Counted from the stretch's first letter, positions 51,945 to 61,697 are shown. The stretch: DNA of 64,000 nucleotides from Clostridia bacterium (GCA_017428625.1 JAFRQM010000035.1:1-64000); one strand, 5' to 3'. The notes: a model not told the origin generated them from the sequence alone. Numbers and translations: made by a program.

Positions 51945-54900
51945 ACACCTCTTTTTTGCTGTTTTGCCTCATCCGTCAGGCTGAACACTTTTTCGAGCAC
52001 GTTGAGTTGTTTTTCTCCTTTTGCCATACGAACTCCGATGTGCGGTTTGCCGTTGCCCGCGCTGACGGTTACTCTGCCTTTGAGGTTCGCCGCCAGGTAA
52101 CGGATGACATCCATATCCAGGTCATTTATGTAAAGAATCAGTTTGTCTCCGTTTTTGCGTATTTCATAAACATTATTTGCCGCCGCTCTGCCGCGAAGCA
52201 GGGCAATTCTTATAAGCCCTTCAACGCTCGCGGGCGGGTCGCCGAAGCGGTCGCAGAGTTCGTCAACAACATCCGATGCCTCTTCTTCATTGTGAATATC
52301 TGCAATTCTGCGGTAGATTTTAAGCCTCTGGGGAACACTTTCAATGTAATCCTGCGGAATATGAGCGTCAATCGGGATGTCAATAAGGCAGTCTCTTTCC
52401 TCAACGGCAGGAGTTCCTCCTTTTTCTTCACTGATTGCCTGTTCAAGCAGTTTTACATACATTTCGTAGCCCACAGCCTCCATATGCCCATGCTGGTGCG
52501 CGCCCAGCACATTGCCCGCGCCCCTCAGTTCAAGGTCTCTCATCGCTATGCGGAAGCCGGAGCCGAACTCGGTAAATTCCCTTATTGCGTCAAGCCGGCG
52601 CGTTGCGAGTTCTGTGGGCTGACTGCCCCTTTCAAATGTGAAATAAGCACTCGCCCTTCTTGCGGAACGGCCCACTCTGCCCCTGATCTGATGCAGTTGG
52701 GCAAGACCCATACGGTCAGCGTGCTCTATAATAAGCGTGTTTACATTCGGCACATCCACACCCGTTTCAATAATTGTAGTGCAGACTAAAATATCTATTT
52801 CACCCTCAAGCAATCTGCGCCAGATTTCGCTCAACTCATCCTCGCTCATTTTGCCGTGCGCTATGCCCACATTGGCATCGGGCAGAGCCTCTTTAATCTG
52901 CAACGCCTTGCGTTCGATTGTCTCGACCCTGTTGTGCAGGTAATAGACCTGACCCCCTCTGCGCAGTTCCGCCTGCATTGCCTGAACAAGAACAGGAAAG
53001 TTATGTTCTATTACATAAGTCTGAACAGGCTGTCTGTCCTGCGGAGCCTCCTCCAGAACAGACATATCCCTTATGCCCGTCATAGCCATATTGAGCGTCC
53101 GCGGTATTGGGGTGGCTGTAAGGGTAAGAACATCAACCTCGGGGAATCTTTCTTTTAACTTTTCTTTCTGCGCAACACCGAAGCGTTGCTCCTCATCTAC
53201 TATTATAAGCCCTAAATCGCGGAATTCAACATCTTTTGAAATAAGTCTGTGCGTGCCTACCGCAATATCAACCGTGCCGTTGCGCAAACCGCTTATTGCA
53301 GAGTCGATTTCTTTTTTTGTGCAAAAGCGTGAGAGCATCGCGCACTCAACGGGAAAACCGTCAAAACGCCTTGTAATTGTCTGAAAATGCTGCAGGGCGA
53401 GAATTGTTGTGGGCACAAGAAAGGCACACTGTTTGCCGTCTGCTACGCATTTGAATATTGCCCTTAAAGCCACTTCTGTTTTGCCGAAACCGACATCACC
53501 GCAGAGCAGGCGGTCCATCGGATAAGGCTTTTCCATATCTTTTTTTATTTCGTTTATGCAGTTTAACTGATCTTCTGTTTCGTCAAACTCAAAACGGCGC
53601 TCAAAGTCACTCTGCATATCTATATCCGGCGAGAAGGCATGACCCTGAATCTTCATACGCTTGGCGTAAAGTTCAATCAGTTCTTTCGCCATATCGGCAA
53701 CAGCCTTTTTGACTCTGCTTCTTGTCTTCTGCCAATCTTTGCCGCTCAGAGTGTTGAGTTTAACCGTTCTGTCATCAACACCCGCTCCGATATATTTTGA
53801 AACCATATCAAGCTGTGTGACGGGCACATAAAGAACATCTGATTTATCATAAAGAATCTTAATGTAATCCTTGACCGTGTCGCCCGCATTCATCTTCTGT
53901 ATGCCGTCGAATATGCCTATGCCGTGTGCGGAGTGAACAACATAATCGCCGCGGTGAAGTTCGTCAAGGTTGTTAAACGCGTTTTTAGCGGTTTTTTTTG
54001 CGCGGGCAGTTCTCTGTTCGTTTTTCTGCTTTACGGTTCTTGCCAGATAGGTGATGAGCGTGAAGTCCGCGTCAGGGTATTCAAAGCCGGATGAAAATCC
54101 GCCGGGAAGAACGCTTACAGCCCCTGCGGGAAACTCACGCGGGGGTTTTTCAAAATAATATACCTTCTCCCCTTCAGCCTCCAGGTCGCCGTAAAGAGCG
54201 GCTGCCGCTTTCGGTGTGCCCGCAACGACGGTGGTAATGTGAGTTTTTCTGCCGCCGAAACTGTTTATATCTTCAAGCAATGAAGAAAACGAGCCGTTCC
54301 AGGGGTTAATCTGTTTTGCGGTAAATGAAACAAGGTCTTTTACAGGTGTGTCGAAACTTCCTCTCGGAAGGTTGTCAAGGTAGATTGTGCGCCTGTTGGC
54401 GTATGCGGAAAGCAGATCGCCCTCGGTAACGGTAAAACGGTCAAGACCCTTTGTCAGAACACCGTCTTCAAACAAAGCCTTTACCGTTTCATTGACATAA
54501 TCGAGCGAAGCGGTAAAGTTTTTATGCGTCTGAAAACTTTCACAGACAAAAAGAAATGAGTTGTCAAAATAATCAAAAACACTTGCCGCCTGCGGATAAA
54601 TGAGCGGCATATATTTGTCGGGCGAGGGCAGCATTATTCCGTCATCAAGATACTTTATATCCTTCTCTATTTCTTCAAGAGCCCTGCCTTTCACTCTGCG
54701 TGATTTCAGAAAAGCCCGTATTCTGACCGCAAGTTCGGCGCTGTCACACAGAATCTCCCTGGCGGGAGTAATACGCACGGACCTGACATTTTTTGTTCTT
54801 CTCTGACTGTCGGGTTCAAATGTGCAGACGCTGTCAACCGTGTCGCCCCAGAGTTCTATTCTGTAAGGCTCCTCCGCGTCGGGCGGAAAGAAATCCACAA

Positions 54901-55432
54901 TACCGCCTCTGCAGGCGAACAGACCTCTGCCGTCAACCTCATCGCACCGGGTGTAGCCTGCGTTGACAAGCACACTCAGAAGCGAGTCAAGTTCAACGCT
55001 TTCACCGTCTTTAACGGTTATACATCTTTCGGCAAGCGTGTCGGGCGGAATTGTCAGTTGGCTGACTGCCTCGGCAGACAATACAACCGCGCCGAAACTG
55101 CCGGTCAACATTTTGTCAAGCACCCTGAGCCTTGTGTGCTCATACTCCCTTGAAACACTCTGCATTGAGTGAAATGAGAAATCGCCCGCAGGAAAAACGA
55201 AAGTCTCTGTGCCGAACGCCGAAATGTCGGCTGCAAGCCTGTTTGCTGACGCTTCATCGGGGGCTATGACAACGGCGTTTATACCGTAAATGTCAACCAT
55301 GGAACTTATGATGTGAGCCTTATGTATGTTTGAAAGACCCGTCGCGCCCACCGGAAAACGCTCCGAGTCTGCATCTTTCAGTATTCTGTCGAGCGAGGGG
55401 CTTTTTCTGACAATCTGCGAAAAACAGTTCAT
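51941..55432 (-). CDS. mfd: Transcription-repair coupling factor Mfd
   Basis: 1163 aa, full length. Order: UvrB-like N-terminal region, RNA-polymerase interaction domain (LHRGDYVVHSAHGIGIF, about 490-550), translocase with Walker A GDVGFGKTEVA near 641 and the VDEEQRFG box near 743, then the TRCF C-terminal domain. Mfd removes RNA polymerase stalled at lesions and recruits UvrA. The start overlaps the HAD gene stop by four bases, and its own stop overlaps the MFS start by four bases. Confidence 0.97.
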   Translation of the reverse strand: MNCFSQIVRKSPSLDRILKDADSERFPVGATGLSNIHKAHIISSMVDIYGINAVVIAPDEASANRLAADISAFGTETFVFPAGDFSFHSMQSVSREYEHTRLRVLDKMLTGSFGAVVLSAEAVSQLTIPPDTLAERCITVKDGESVELDSLLSVLVNAGYTRCDEVDGRGLFACRGGIVDFFPPDAEEPYRIELWGDTVDSVCTFEPDSQRRTKNVRSVRITPAREILCDSAELAVRIRAFLKSRRVKGRALEEIEKDIKYLDDGIMLPSPDKYMPLIYPQAASVFDYFDNSFLFVCESFQTHKNFTASLDYVNETVKALFEDGVLTKGLDRFTVTEGDLLSAYANRRTIYLDNLPRGSFDTPVKDLVSFTAKQINPWNGSFSSLLEDINSFGGRKTHITTVVAGTPKAAAALYGDLEAEGEKVYYFEKPPREFPAGAVSVLPGGFSSGFEYPDADFTLITYLARTVKQKNEQRTARAKKTAKNAFNNLDELHRGDYVVHSAHGIGIFDGIQKMNAGDTVKDYIKILYDKSDVLYVPVTQLDMVSKYIGAGVDDRTVKLNTLSGKDWQKTRSRVKKAVADMAKELIELYAKRMKIQGHAFSPDIDMQSDFERRFEFDETEDQLNCINEIKKDMEKPYPMDRLLCGDVGFGKTEVALRAIFKCVADGKQCAFLVPTTILALQHFQTITRRFDGFPVECAMLSRFCTKKEIDSAISGLRNGTVDIAVGTHRLISKDVEFRDLGLIIVDEEQRFGVAQKEKLKERFPEVDVLTLTATPIPRTLNMAMTGIRDMSVLEEAPQDRQPVQTYVIEHNFPVLVQAMQAELRRGGQVYYLHNRVETIERKALQIKEALPDANVGIAHGKMSEDELSEIWRRLLEGEIDILVCTTIIETGVDVPNVNTLIIEHADRMGLAQLHQIRGRVGRSARRASAYFTFERGSQPTELATRRLDAIREFTEFGSGFRIAMRDLELRGAGNVLGAHQHGHMEAVGYEMYVKLLEQAISEEKGGTPAVEERDCLIDIPIDAHIPQDYIESVPQRLKIYRRIADIHNEEEASDVVDELCDRFGDPPASVEGLIRIALLRGRAAANNVYEIRKNGDKLILYINDLDMDVIRYLAANLKGRVTVSAGNGKPHIGVRMAKGEKQLNVLEKVFSLTDEAKQQKRGV

Positions 55433-56037
55433 ATTTCCACTCCGTTTTCTTTAAGAGCGTTTTCAAGCGCCTGCGTGTCGTGATTTGCAAAATGATGGGC
55501 TCTTATTCCGAGCCGCCGTGCCGCTTCAACATTTTCGCGTGTGTCATCAATAAAAAAGCATTCATCCGCTTTGAGATTGAATTTTGTGAGCAGATGCTCA
55601 TAAATTTCTTTTTCGGGTTTTAAAAGTTTTATATCACAGGAGGCGACAAAGCCGTCAAACAGCCTGAGCGCCGGCAAAGTGCCTGTCATTTTGTGAATGT
55701 ATGGCGGAACATTTGACAAAAGATAAATTTTTTTACCCGACGCCTTTATTCTTACAATCAGTTCATACATATCGTCAAAAGGCGGCATATACTCATTCCA
55801 GTTTTCAATAATGCCGAGCACCTTTGAAAACGTTTCGGTTTCGAGGCGGTCTATGTGTTTTTTAAACGCCGCTTCGGGAGTAATGGTGCCTCTGTCAACC
55901 TCACGCCATTCTTTTGAAAAGAAGATGTTGTGCAAAATATAATCTGAGTTTTCTTCCGAAAACAGCGAACGAATGACTTTTTCGGGGTTCAACTCAACCA
56001 AAACACCGCCCAAATCAAAAATAACATTTTTTATCAT
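55429..56037 (-). CDS. HAD-superfamily hydrolase, subfamily IA
   Basis: 202 aa. Nucleophile Asp8 in FDLGGVL, motif II Ser in LLSNVP, motif III Lys in LKPEKEIY and motif IV DD in FFIDDTREN. Small phosphate-ester hydrolase of the haloacid dehalogenase fold; substrate unknown. I chose the ATG at 56037 because the longer in-frame extension covers the pnp terminator and lacks a ribosome binding site. It opens the four-gene overlapping run with mfd. Confidence 0.88.
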   Translation of the reverse strand: MIKNVIFDLGGVLVELNPEKVIRSLFSEENSDYILHNIFFSKEWREVDRGTITPEAAFKKHIDRLETETFSKVLGIIENWNEYMPPFDDMYELIVRIKASGKKIYLLSNVPPYIHKMTGTLPALRLFDGFVASCDIKLLKPEKEIYEHLLTKFNLKADECFFIDDTRENVEAARRLGIRAHHFANHDTQALENALKENGVEI

Positions 56038-56057
56038 AACAAGTTTCCGCCGTTTCA

Positions 56058-56099
56058 AAACATTTTGCCCCCGAATCCCCCGCAAAGGGGGTTCGAGGG
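56058..56099 (-). terminator. Hairpin after pnp
   Basis: A G/C-rich stem (CCCCGAATCCCCC against GGGGGTTCGAGGG, with a bulge) around GCAAA is followed on the minus strand by GCAAAATGTTTTG. The T tract is weak, so some read-through into the HAD gene is possible. No convincing separate promoter for that gene was seen. Confidence 0.55.
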
Positions 56100-56125
56100 T
56101 GTTATTATTTATTTAATGTAAACTG

Positions 56126-58327
56126 TCAGTTGTCGTTTCTGCGGGGCTTTCTGTCACGGTTGAAATTCCTGCGCGGACCCGAGGAACGACGGCCGGATGA
56201 ATCTGAAACATCATTTTCAGGCGTGAGACCTTCCACCTCAATAAGAGCCTCTCTGCGCGAGAAATTGAGCCTGCCCTGGTCATCCTTGGGAAGAACCTTG
56301 ACAATAATCTCGTCGCCTACATTGACAACATCCTCAACCTTCTCGGTTCTCTTGACATCGAGCTGGCTGATGTGAACCATACCCTCTTTGCCGGGTGCGA
56401 TTTCAACAAACACACCGAAACTCATAAGGCGGGTTACCACGCCCTTGTAGATTGCGCCCTCTTCGGGGTCGTTGGCGATTGTTTCAATAATATCAATGGC
56501 GCGTTTAGCGCAGTCGATATCTGTCGATGAAACATAGATGCTTCCGTCTTCCTCAACATCAATCTTGCAGTTGCATTCGGCGCAGATTTTCTGAATAACC
56601 TTGCCCTGTTTGCCGATGACATCACCGATTTTTTCGGGGTCAATCTTGGTGGTAAGCATCTTGGGAGCCCACTTGGAAAGTTCTTTGCGGGGTTCCGCAA
56701 TTACAGGCAGCATAATATCATCAAGAATGTAGCACCTTGCTTTATAAGTTTTGTCAAGAGCCTCACGGATGATTGCGGGGGTAAGGCCGTGCACCTTGAG
56801 GTCCATCTGAATTGCGGTAATTCCTTTTTTGGTACCCGCAACTTTGAAGTCCATATCGCCGAAGAAATCTTCAAGACCCTGAATGTCAACCATCGTCATA
56901 AAGCGTTCGCCTTCTGTGATAAGTCCGCAGGAGATACCCGCAACGGGAGCTTTGATGGGAACGCCCGCCGCCATAAGCGAAAGTGTTGAGCCGCAGACCG
57001 AGCCCTGTGATGTTGAGCCGTTTGACGAAAGAACTTCGGAAACAAGGCGGATGGTATAGGGGAACTCCTCAACCGAAGGGATTACCGGAAGAAGAGCTTT
57101 CTCCGCGAGAGCGCCGTGACCGATTTCACGCCTGCCGGGGCCTCTTGAGGGCTTTGTTTCACCGACAGAGTAAGACGGGAAATTGTAGTGGTGGATATAT
57201 CTCTTGGAATCTTCTTCATCAAGACCGTCAAGCATCTGATTGTCACTCATGGGGCCGAGTGTTGTTACGGTAAGAACCTGAGTCTGACCGCGTGTGAACA
57301 TACCCGAACCGTGAACTCTGTCGAGCAGGTCAATTTCAGCGTTGAGAGGACGGATTTCATCAATGCCTCTGCCGTCAACACGTTTGCCGTCATCAAGAAG
57401 CCAACGGCGCACGACATACTTCTGGGTTTTGTAGAGACAGTCTTCGATTTTCTCTTCCATTTCGGGGTAGATTTCGTCGAACTTCTCGTGAACCGCCTCA
57501 TAGATGGGCTTGAGCCTTTCATCGCGGACGCGTTTGTCATCGGTGTCAAGAGCGGCGCGGATATCTTCAATGGCAAACTCCTTGATTGCCTCATACATTT
57601 CGGGGTCGGGGTCATTTGAGGGGAAGTCAACTTTTTCTTTGCCGCATTCCTCACGGATTTTTGTAATAAACTCGACAATCTTCTTGTTCTGCTCGTGGGC
57701 AAACATAATGCCGTCCAACATATCATCGTTTGAAACTTCGTTGGCGCCCGCCTCAATCATTGCGACAAGTTCGCTTGTTGAGGCAACAGTAACATACATC
57801 TGCGATTTTTCGCGCTGTTCAAGCGTGGGGTTAATAACATATTCGCCGTCAACAAGACCAACTACGGAACTTGCAACGGGGCCGTCCCACGGAATCTCGG
57901 AGATTGAAATGGCAACCGAAACACCGAGCTGAGCGGCGATTTCGGGCTGGCAGTCGGGGTCAACCGACATAACGGTTGCGACAACGCCTACATCGTTTCT
58001 CATATCTTTCGGGAAAAGAGGGCGGATCGGTCTGTCAATAACACGGGAGGCAAGTGTTGCCTTTTCGCTGGCTCTGCCCTCGCGGCGCTGGAATGAACCG
58101 GGGATTCTGCCGACAGAGTAAAGTTTCTCTTCATAGTCAACGGAGAGCGGGAAGAAATCTACGCCCTCTCTGGGCTTCGCTGCCATTGTCGCCGTGCAAA
58201 GCACATTTGTTTCGCCGTAGCGCACGAGGCATGAACCGCCCGCCAGTTGCGCCATTTTGCCGACTTCCACAACGAAGGGGCGTCCGGCAATTTCTGTTTC
58301 ATACTTTTTGAAACTTTCAAAAAACAT
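56126..58327 (-). CDS. pnp: Polyribonucleotide nucleotidyltransferase (PNPase)
   Basis: 733 aa. Two RNase PH domains (first with ASEKATLASRVIDRPIRPLF, second with GRREIGHGALAEKAL and TSQGSVCGS), a KH domain near 562 (GDVIGKQGKVIQKICAECN) and an S1 domain near 625-695 (GVFVEIAPGKEGMVHIS). Degrades RNA 3'-to-5' using phosphate. A glycine/arginine-rich basic tail ends the protein. The gene follows rpsO, a conserved order, and its leader forms a long stem. Confidence 0.97.
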   Translation of the reverse strand: MFFESFKKYETEIAGRPFVVEVGKMAQLAGGSCLVRYGETNVLCTATMAAKPREGVDFFPLSVDYEEKLYSVGRIPGSFQRREGRASEKATLASRVIDRPIRPLFPKDMRNDVGVVATVMSVDPDCQPEIAAQLGVSVAISISEIPWDGPVASSVVGLVDGEYVINPTLEQREKSQMYVTVASTSELVAMIEAGANEVSNDDMLDGIMFAHEQNKKIVEFITKIREECGKEKVDFPSNDPDPEMYEAIKEFAIEDIRAALDTDDKRVRDERLKPIYEAVHEKFDEIYPEMEEKIEDCLYKTQKYVVRRWLLDDGKRVDGRGIDEIRPLNAEIDLLDRVHGSGMFTRGQTQVLTVTTLGPMSDNQMLDGLDEEDSKRYIHHYNFPSYSVGETKPSRGPGRREIGHGALAEKALLPVIPSVEEFPYTIRLVSEVLSSNGSTSQGSVCGSTLSLMAAGVPIKAPVAGISCGLITEGERFMTMVDIQGLEDFFGDMDFKVAGTKKGITAIQMDLKVHGLTPAIIREALDKTYKARCYILDDIMLPVIAEPRKELSKWAPKMLTTKIDPEKIGDVIGKQGKVIQKICAECNCKIDVEEDGSIYVSSTDIDCAKRAIDIIETIANDPEEGAIYKGVVTRLMSFGVFVEIAPGKEGMVHISQLDVKRTEKVEDVVNVGDEIIVKVLPKDDQGRLNFSRREALIEVEGLTPENDVSDSSGRRSSGPRRNFNRDRKPRRNDN

Positions 58328-58358
58328 TTTTTACGCCTTTCTGTAAGTTTTATTTCCA

Positions 58359-58445
58359 CAGGCGGCGCGGGCTTAGCAATAGCTCCGCAGTCCGCGTTCT
58401 TTGTCAGACTGCCGAGCAACTGCTAAAACCTGAAAACACCGCCTG
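58359..58445 (-). promoter_or_regulatory. Structured leader of pnp
   Basis: In the rpsO-pnp interval the minus-strand RNA can fold into a long stem. Outer arms are CAGGCGG (near 58445) and CCGCCTG (near 58359). Inner pairs include GCAGTC/GACTGC and GCTC/GAGC. In other bacteria a hairpin before pnp is the site of PNPase autoregulation after endonuclease cleavage; the same role is inferred here. Confidence 0.55.
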
Positions 58446-58465
58446 AAAGGATGCTTTTAGTAAAC

Positions 58466-58509
58466 AATAATCGTAACAGAGCAGGCGGGGTGATAAGCCC
58501 TGCCTGCTC
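58466..58509 (-). terminator. Terminator/attenuator after rpsO
   Basis: Stem GAGCAGGC/GCCTGCTC with extra G-C pairs and a 7-base loop lies just past the rpsO stop. On the minus strand it is followed by TGTTACGATTATTG, a weak T tract, consistent with partial read-through into pnp. Confidence 0.65.
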
Positions 58510-58519
58510 CTGAGCAAAC

Positions 58520-58783
58520 TTATTTACGCAAACCGAGTCTTGCGATGATTGAACGGTAACGCTCGATATCTGTCTTCTTAAGGTATTCAAGAAGGTTGCG
58601 TCTGTGACCTACCATCTTGTGAAGACCGCGGCGTGAGTGATTGTCTTTTTTGTGAACTTTAAGATGCTCTGTGAGATCCGCAATTCTTTTTGAAAGAACC
58701 GCTATCTGAACCTCGGGTGAACCTGTGTCGCCCTCGTGTGTGGCATATTCTGCCATGATTGCCTGTTTTTCTGCCTGTGTCAT
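58520..58783 (-). CDS. rpsO: 30S ribosomal protein S15
   Basis: 87 aa, the normal size. Typical S15 sequence: [30 protein letters not shown] and [19 protein letters not shown]. Binds 16S rRNA in the central domain. I chose the ATG at 58783, 6 bases from GAGGTG; a GTG nine bases earlier overlaps that site. It is followed by pnp. Confidence 0.96.
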   Translation of the reverse strand: MTQAEKQAIMAEYATHEGDTGSPEVQIAVLSKRIADLTEHLKVHKKDNHSRRGLHKMVGHRRNLLEYLKKTDIERYRSIIARLGLRK

Positions 58784-58809
58784 AATTTTCACCTCATTTA
58801 TTTATTTGC

Positions 58810-58868
58810 CTCGCTCCCAGTGTGCGGCAGGTGAATACCCCTTGCCGGGGTTCAGTCCGCAAACCGAG
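58810..58868 (-). promoter_or_regulatory. Structured rpsO leader, possible S15 autoregulatory site
   Basis: On the minus strand, outer CTCG/CGAG and TGCGG/CCGCA pairs enclose a CCCC/GGGG hairpin with a GGCAA loop. S15 commonly represses its own mRNA by binding structured leaders that differ between bacterial groups, so an autoregulatory role is inferred, not shown. Confidence 0.45.
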
Positions 58869-58890
58869 ATACGGGCACAATGCAAAACGG

Positions 58891-58919
58891 AGTATAACAC
58901 AACATACCGTTTTTGTAAA
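58891..58919 (-). promoter_or_regulatory. Promoter of rpsO-pnp
   Basis: On the minus strand TTTACA (58914-58919) and TATACT (58891-58896) are 17 bases apart, giving a leader of about 100 bases. Confidence 0.78.
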
Positions 58920-58961
58920 GACTTTTTTAAATATTTTTATTACTTTATAGACAACAATGTC

Positions 58962-60257
58962 TCAACTTTCAACGAGATCCTGTATCTGCTGAATTGCTTT
59001 TTTATAGGCGGTGTTGTAAATGTTCTGCAAAAAGATGATATCCGTAATGTTGTGCTCATCAATAAACTCAGAGAGCGAACGGTTGAAATATCTGTAATCA
59101 ATCCAGTATGTGTATTGATAATGGTCAACAAGGAAAGGAACAAAAGCGCAGCCGAAACTGTCTTTTATGCATATACACGCCGAACCGTCGGTTATCTGTG
59201 GGTTCTCAACAACGCAGAGTTTTGCGTCTCCGTTTACAAAACAACTGTATTTGCTGTTGGCAGGGTAATTGTCAACATCCATAATAATCGGCCAGTTCTC
59301 ATTTGTCTCCCCGTTGGTGTCGGTGATTGTCATTTTGTCTGTTCCCATCGGAACATATGCCGTGATTGTGTCGGGGTTGGCCTTGAGCGCGGCGGAATTT
59401 GTCTCCGAATAATGAGTGCCGACAAAACCCTCAAATGTTTTTGTTCCGAACTGACTTAACTGATGCGGCGCAATGCCTTTCAGATTGCAGAAACTAGTGT
59501 AAACATAATACGCTCCGAGAGCCGTCCAGTGGTGGTCGGTGCGGAAATAAAGATATTCATCGCAGTGGTTTCTCAGAATTTCAAAGGTCGGAACAGTCTT
59601 TACGGAAGAATTCATTTTGCCGTAAATGTAAGAAATTGCTTCTCTCTGGTCGCTGACGCCCAATTCCTTCTGCAAAGCGTCGCTTAACACAACACCCGAG
59701 TTAAGCGGAATAATCATATCATAAACCGTCGCCCTGCCTTCAAACTTTTTCTGCGCCTCATTGAGAACGGCTGCATACCAGTCTGCGTTCTCTTTGACAA
59801 AGTAATAAAGCGAATAGCCCGTGTCGCCGCTGACATAAACGCCGTCGGTGGTTTCACCGCCTTCATCAGAAACTATGCCGTCACGCACTGTCTGAGGTTC
59901 GGTTGTTACGGGCAGGGTAGCCTCTTCGCCCGCGTCATCTGGTATTTCGTCGGCGTCTTTACCCTTCCCGACTATCTTTTCGCCCGTTCTGCCGTAGAGC
60001 GCCTTGAACGAGTTGTTTGCTTCAACAAGTTTTTCACGTGCGGGGAATGTGTCGGCATACCAGGTTTCAACACCCGAAAACCAGTTTCCGTCTACAAAAG
60101 CGGAGAGCGACATCTTCGGGAATTCAGTCAGCTTGCGCTTTTCAATCTGTGACACATCGGGACGCCTGAACCACGCAAGACCGATAACGGTCATAACTGT
60201 CATTGTCAGAGCGAACACCGCTATCTTTATTAAATTTGCAATTCTGTTGTTTTTCAT
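58962..60257 (-). CDS. DHHW-family protein (SGNH-like, surface polymer acylation)
   Basis: 431 aa. One N-terminal transmembrane helix (about 8-28) and an extracytoplasmic domain containing YFRTDHHWTALGAYY near residue 233-247, the motif that names the DHHW family (related to AlgX/AlgJ). The catalytic Asp-His pair sits in this motif. Partner of the MBOAT gene directly upstream (9 bases apart). Such pairs transfer acyl groups, usually acetyl, to exported polysaccharide or teichoic acids. The polymer here is unknown. Confidence 0.85.
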   Translation of the reverse strand: MKNNRIANLIKIAVFALTMTVMTVIGLAWFRRPDVSQIEKRKLTEFPKMSLSAFVDGNWFSGVETWYADTFPAREKLVEANNSFKALYGRTGEKIVGKGKDADEIPDDAGEEATLPVTTEPQTVRDGIVSDEGGETTDGVYVSGDTGYSLYYFVKENADWYAAVLNEAQKKFEGRATVYDMIIPLNSGVVLSDALQKELGVSDQREAISYIYGKMNSSVKTVPTFEILRNHCDEYLYFRTDHHWTALGAYYVYTSFCNLKGIAPHQLSQFGTKTFEGFVGTHYSETNSAALKANPDTITAYVPMGTDKMTITDTNGETNENWPIIMDVDNYPANSKYSCFVNGDAKLCVVENPQITDGSACICIKDSFGCAFVPFLVDHYQYTYWIDYRYFNRSLSEFIDEHNITDIIFLQNIYNTAYKKAIQQIQDLVES

Positions 60258-60266
60258 AATTCACAC

Positions 60267-61697
60267 TTAAAATCTGAAATATAAGAACGGGTTGTATGTG
60301 TCGCCGGCGAGAGCCATTGACGAAAGAATAAGCAGAGCCGCCGGATGCGCGACATCCCATATTCCGTATATAACTCCGACGGGGGCGGAAGTCTGCGATT
60401 TTTCATAAAGAGCGGTTCTTATTTTTTTACCGAGCGGCAGGCAGGCGACAGCCGAGAAAATAAGCAACCTGTAATTTGATTTAACCGCCAGCGCTACCGC
60501 TTTGCCGCCAAACGGATTGCGATTGAGCCCGAACAAACCTCTGAGCACCGCTCCGAGCGACGCGAAATCTTCAAATTTGAAGATTATCCAGCAGAAATAA
60601 ACAATTATAAGCACAAAAATAATGCGGACCGCTTTCGGTATGCGTTCAAGTTTTTTGCCGAGAACAAACTTTTCGATTATGAGGAACACAAAGAAATACA
60701 GACCCCATATTACATAGTTCCAGCTCGCGCCGTGCCAGAGGCCTGTAAGCCCCCAGACAACAAAGAGGTTAAAAACCTGCCTTGCCGTGCCCTTGCGGTT
60801 GCCGCCGAGCGGAATATATACATAATCACGGAAAAAGGTTGAAAGCGATATATGCCATCTGCGCCAGAAATCCGTGACAGAATCGGCGGTATAAGGATAG
60901 TTGAAGTTTTCACGGTAATGAAAACCGCACATAAGACCCATACCGATCGCCATATCCGAATATGCCGAAAAATCAAGATAAATCTGCAGCATAAACGCAA
61001 AGCCCGCAAGCCATAAACCGAGAGCGGGAGTTTTAGCGAGTTCCGCTGCCGTTTTGTCAAAAAACAGGTCGGCAACCGCAGCGCAGGAGTTTGCGAGCAC
61101 TGCTTTTTTAGCGAGACCGACGGTGAAACGGCTTATGCCTCTGCCGATTTCCGCACGGTTGACGCGTCTTGTGAGAATATCCTTTTCAACATCGGAGTAA
61201 CGGACAATCGGACCCGCTATGCACTGATGAAAAAGGCAGGCGTAAAGCAGAAGAACCCAAAATTTTTTCTGAGCCGCCACCTGCCCGCGGTAAACATCGG
61301 CAACATAACTGATAAGCTGAAAACTGTAAAAACTTATGCCGACAGGCAGCGCTATTGAAACAACCTCAGACGGAAAACCGAAAATGGATTGAAGCGTGCC
61401 GCAGACAAAGCCCGTATATTTGAAAATTCCGAGAACGAGCAGAACTGCGAACACAGAAAATCCCAGCAGAATTTTTCTGTCGGCTTTGTCGGCGTTTTCA
61501 ATAAGGCGGGCAGCTCCCCAACATACAAAAGTATCAAAGAGCAGTAACAGAAAATAAACGGGGCCGGCCCAGCAATAAAAGAGAATTGAAAAGGCAAGCA
61601 TCGCCGCATTTTTATATTCGGTTTTTTTCAGAACAATCTGCGAGAGCAGGTTGAACGAAAGAAAAACAAAAACAAAAAGAAGACTTGAAAAGACCAT
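60267..61697 (-). CDS. MBOAT-family O-acyltransferase (AlgI-like)
   Basis: 476 aa, polytopic. The MBOAT region contains PYTADSVTDFWRRWHISLST and the invariant histidine in LWHGASWNYVIWG near residue 321. AlgI-like proteins move acyl groups across the membrane for surface polymer modification. The gene has a promoter upstream and is followed by the DHHW gene. The start is the ATG at 61697, following CCGGAG. Confidence 0.92.
   Translation of the reverse strand: MVFSSLLFVFVFLSFNLLSQIVLKKTEYKNAAMLAFSILFYCWAGPVYFLLLLFDTFVCWGAARLIENADKADRKILLGFSVFAVLLVLGIFKYTGFVCGTLQSIFGFPSEVVSIALPVGISFYSFQLISYVADVYRGQVAAQKKFWVLLLYACLFHQCIAGPIVRYSDVEKDILTRRVNRAEIGRGISRFTVGLAKKAVLANSCAAVADLFFDKTAAELAKTPALGLWLAGFAFMLQIYLDFSAYSDMAIGMGLMCGFHYRENFNYPYTADSVTDFWRRWHISLSTFFRDYVYIPLGGNRKGTARQVFNLFVVWGLTGLWHGASWNYVIWGLYFFVFLIIEKFVLGKKLERIPKAVRIIFVLIIVYFCWIIFKFEDFASLGAVLRGLFGLNRNPFGGKAVALAVKSNYRLLIFSAVACLPLGKKIRTALYEKSQTSAPVGVIYGIWDVAHPAALLILSSMALAGDTYNPFLYFRF

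Noticed and set aside
51956-52789. 277-codon plus-strand frame opposite mfd
   Set aside because: Mirror of the conserved Mfd C-terminal region; no ribosome binding site or domain.
56085-56103. GGTTCGAG as a tRNA T-arm
   Set aside because: It is part of the hairpin after pnp; no acceptor, D or anticodon arm can be placed around it.
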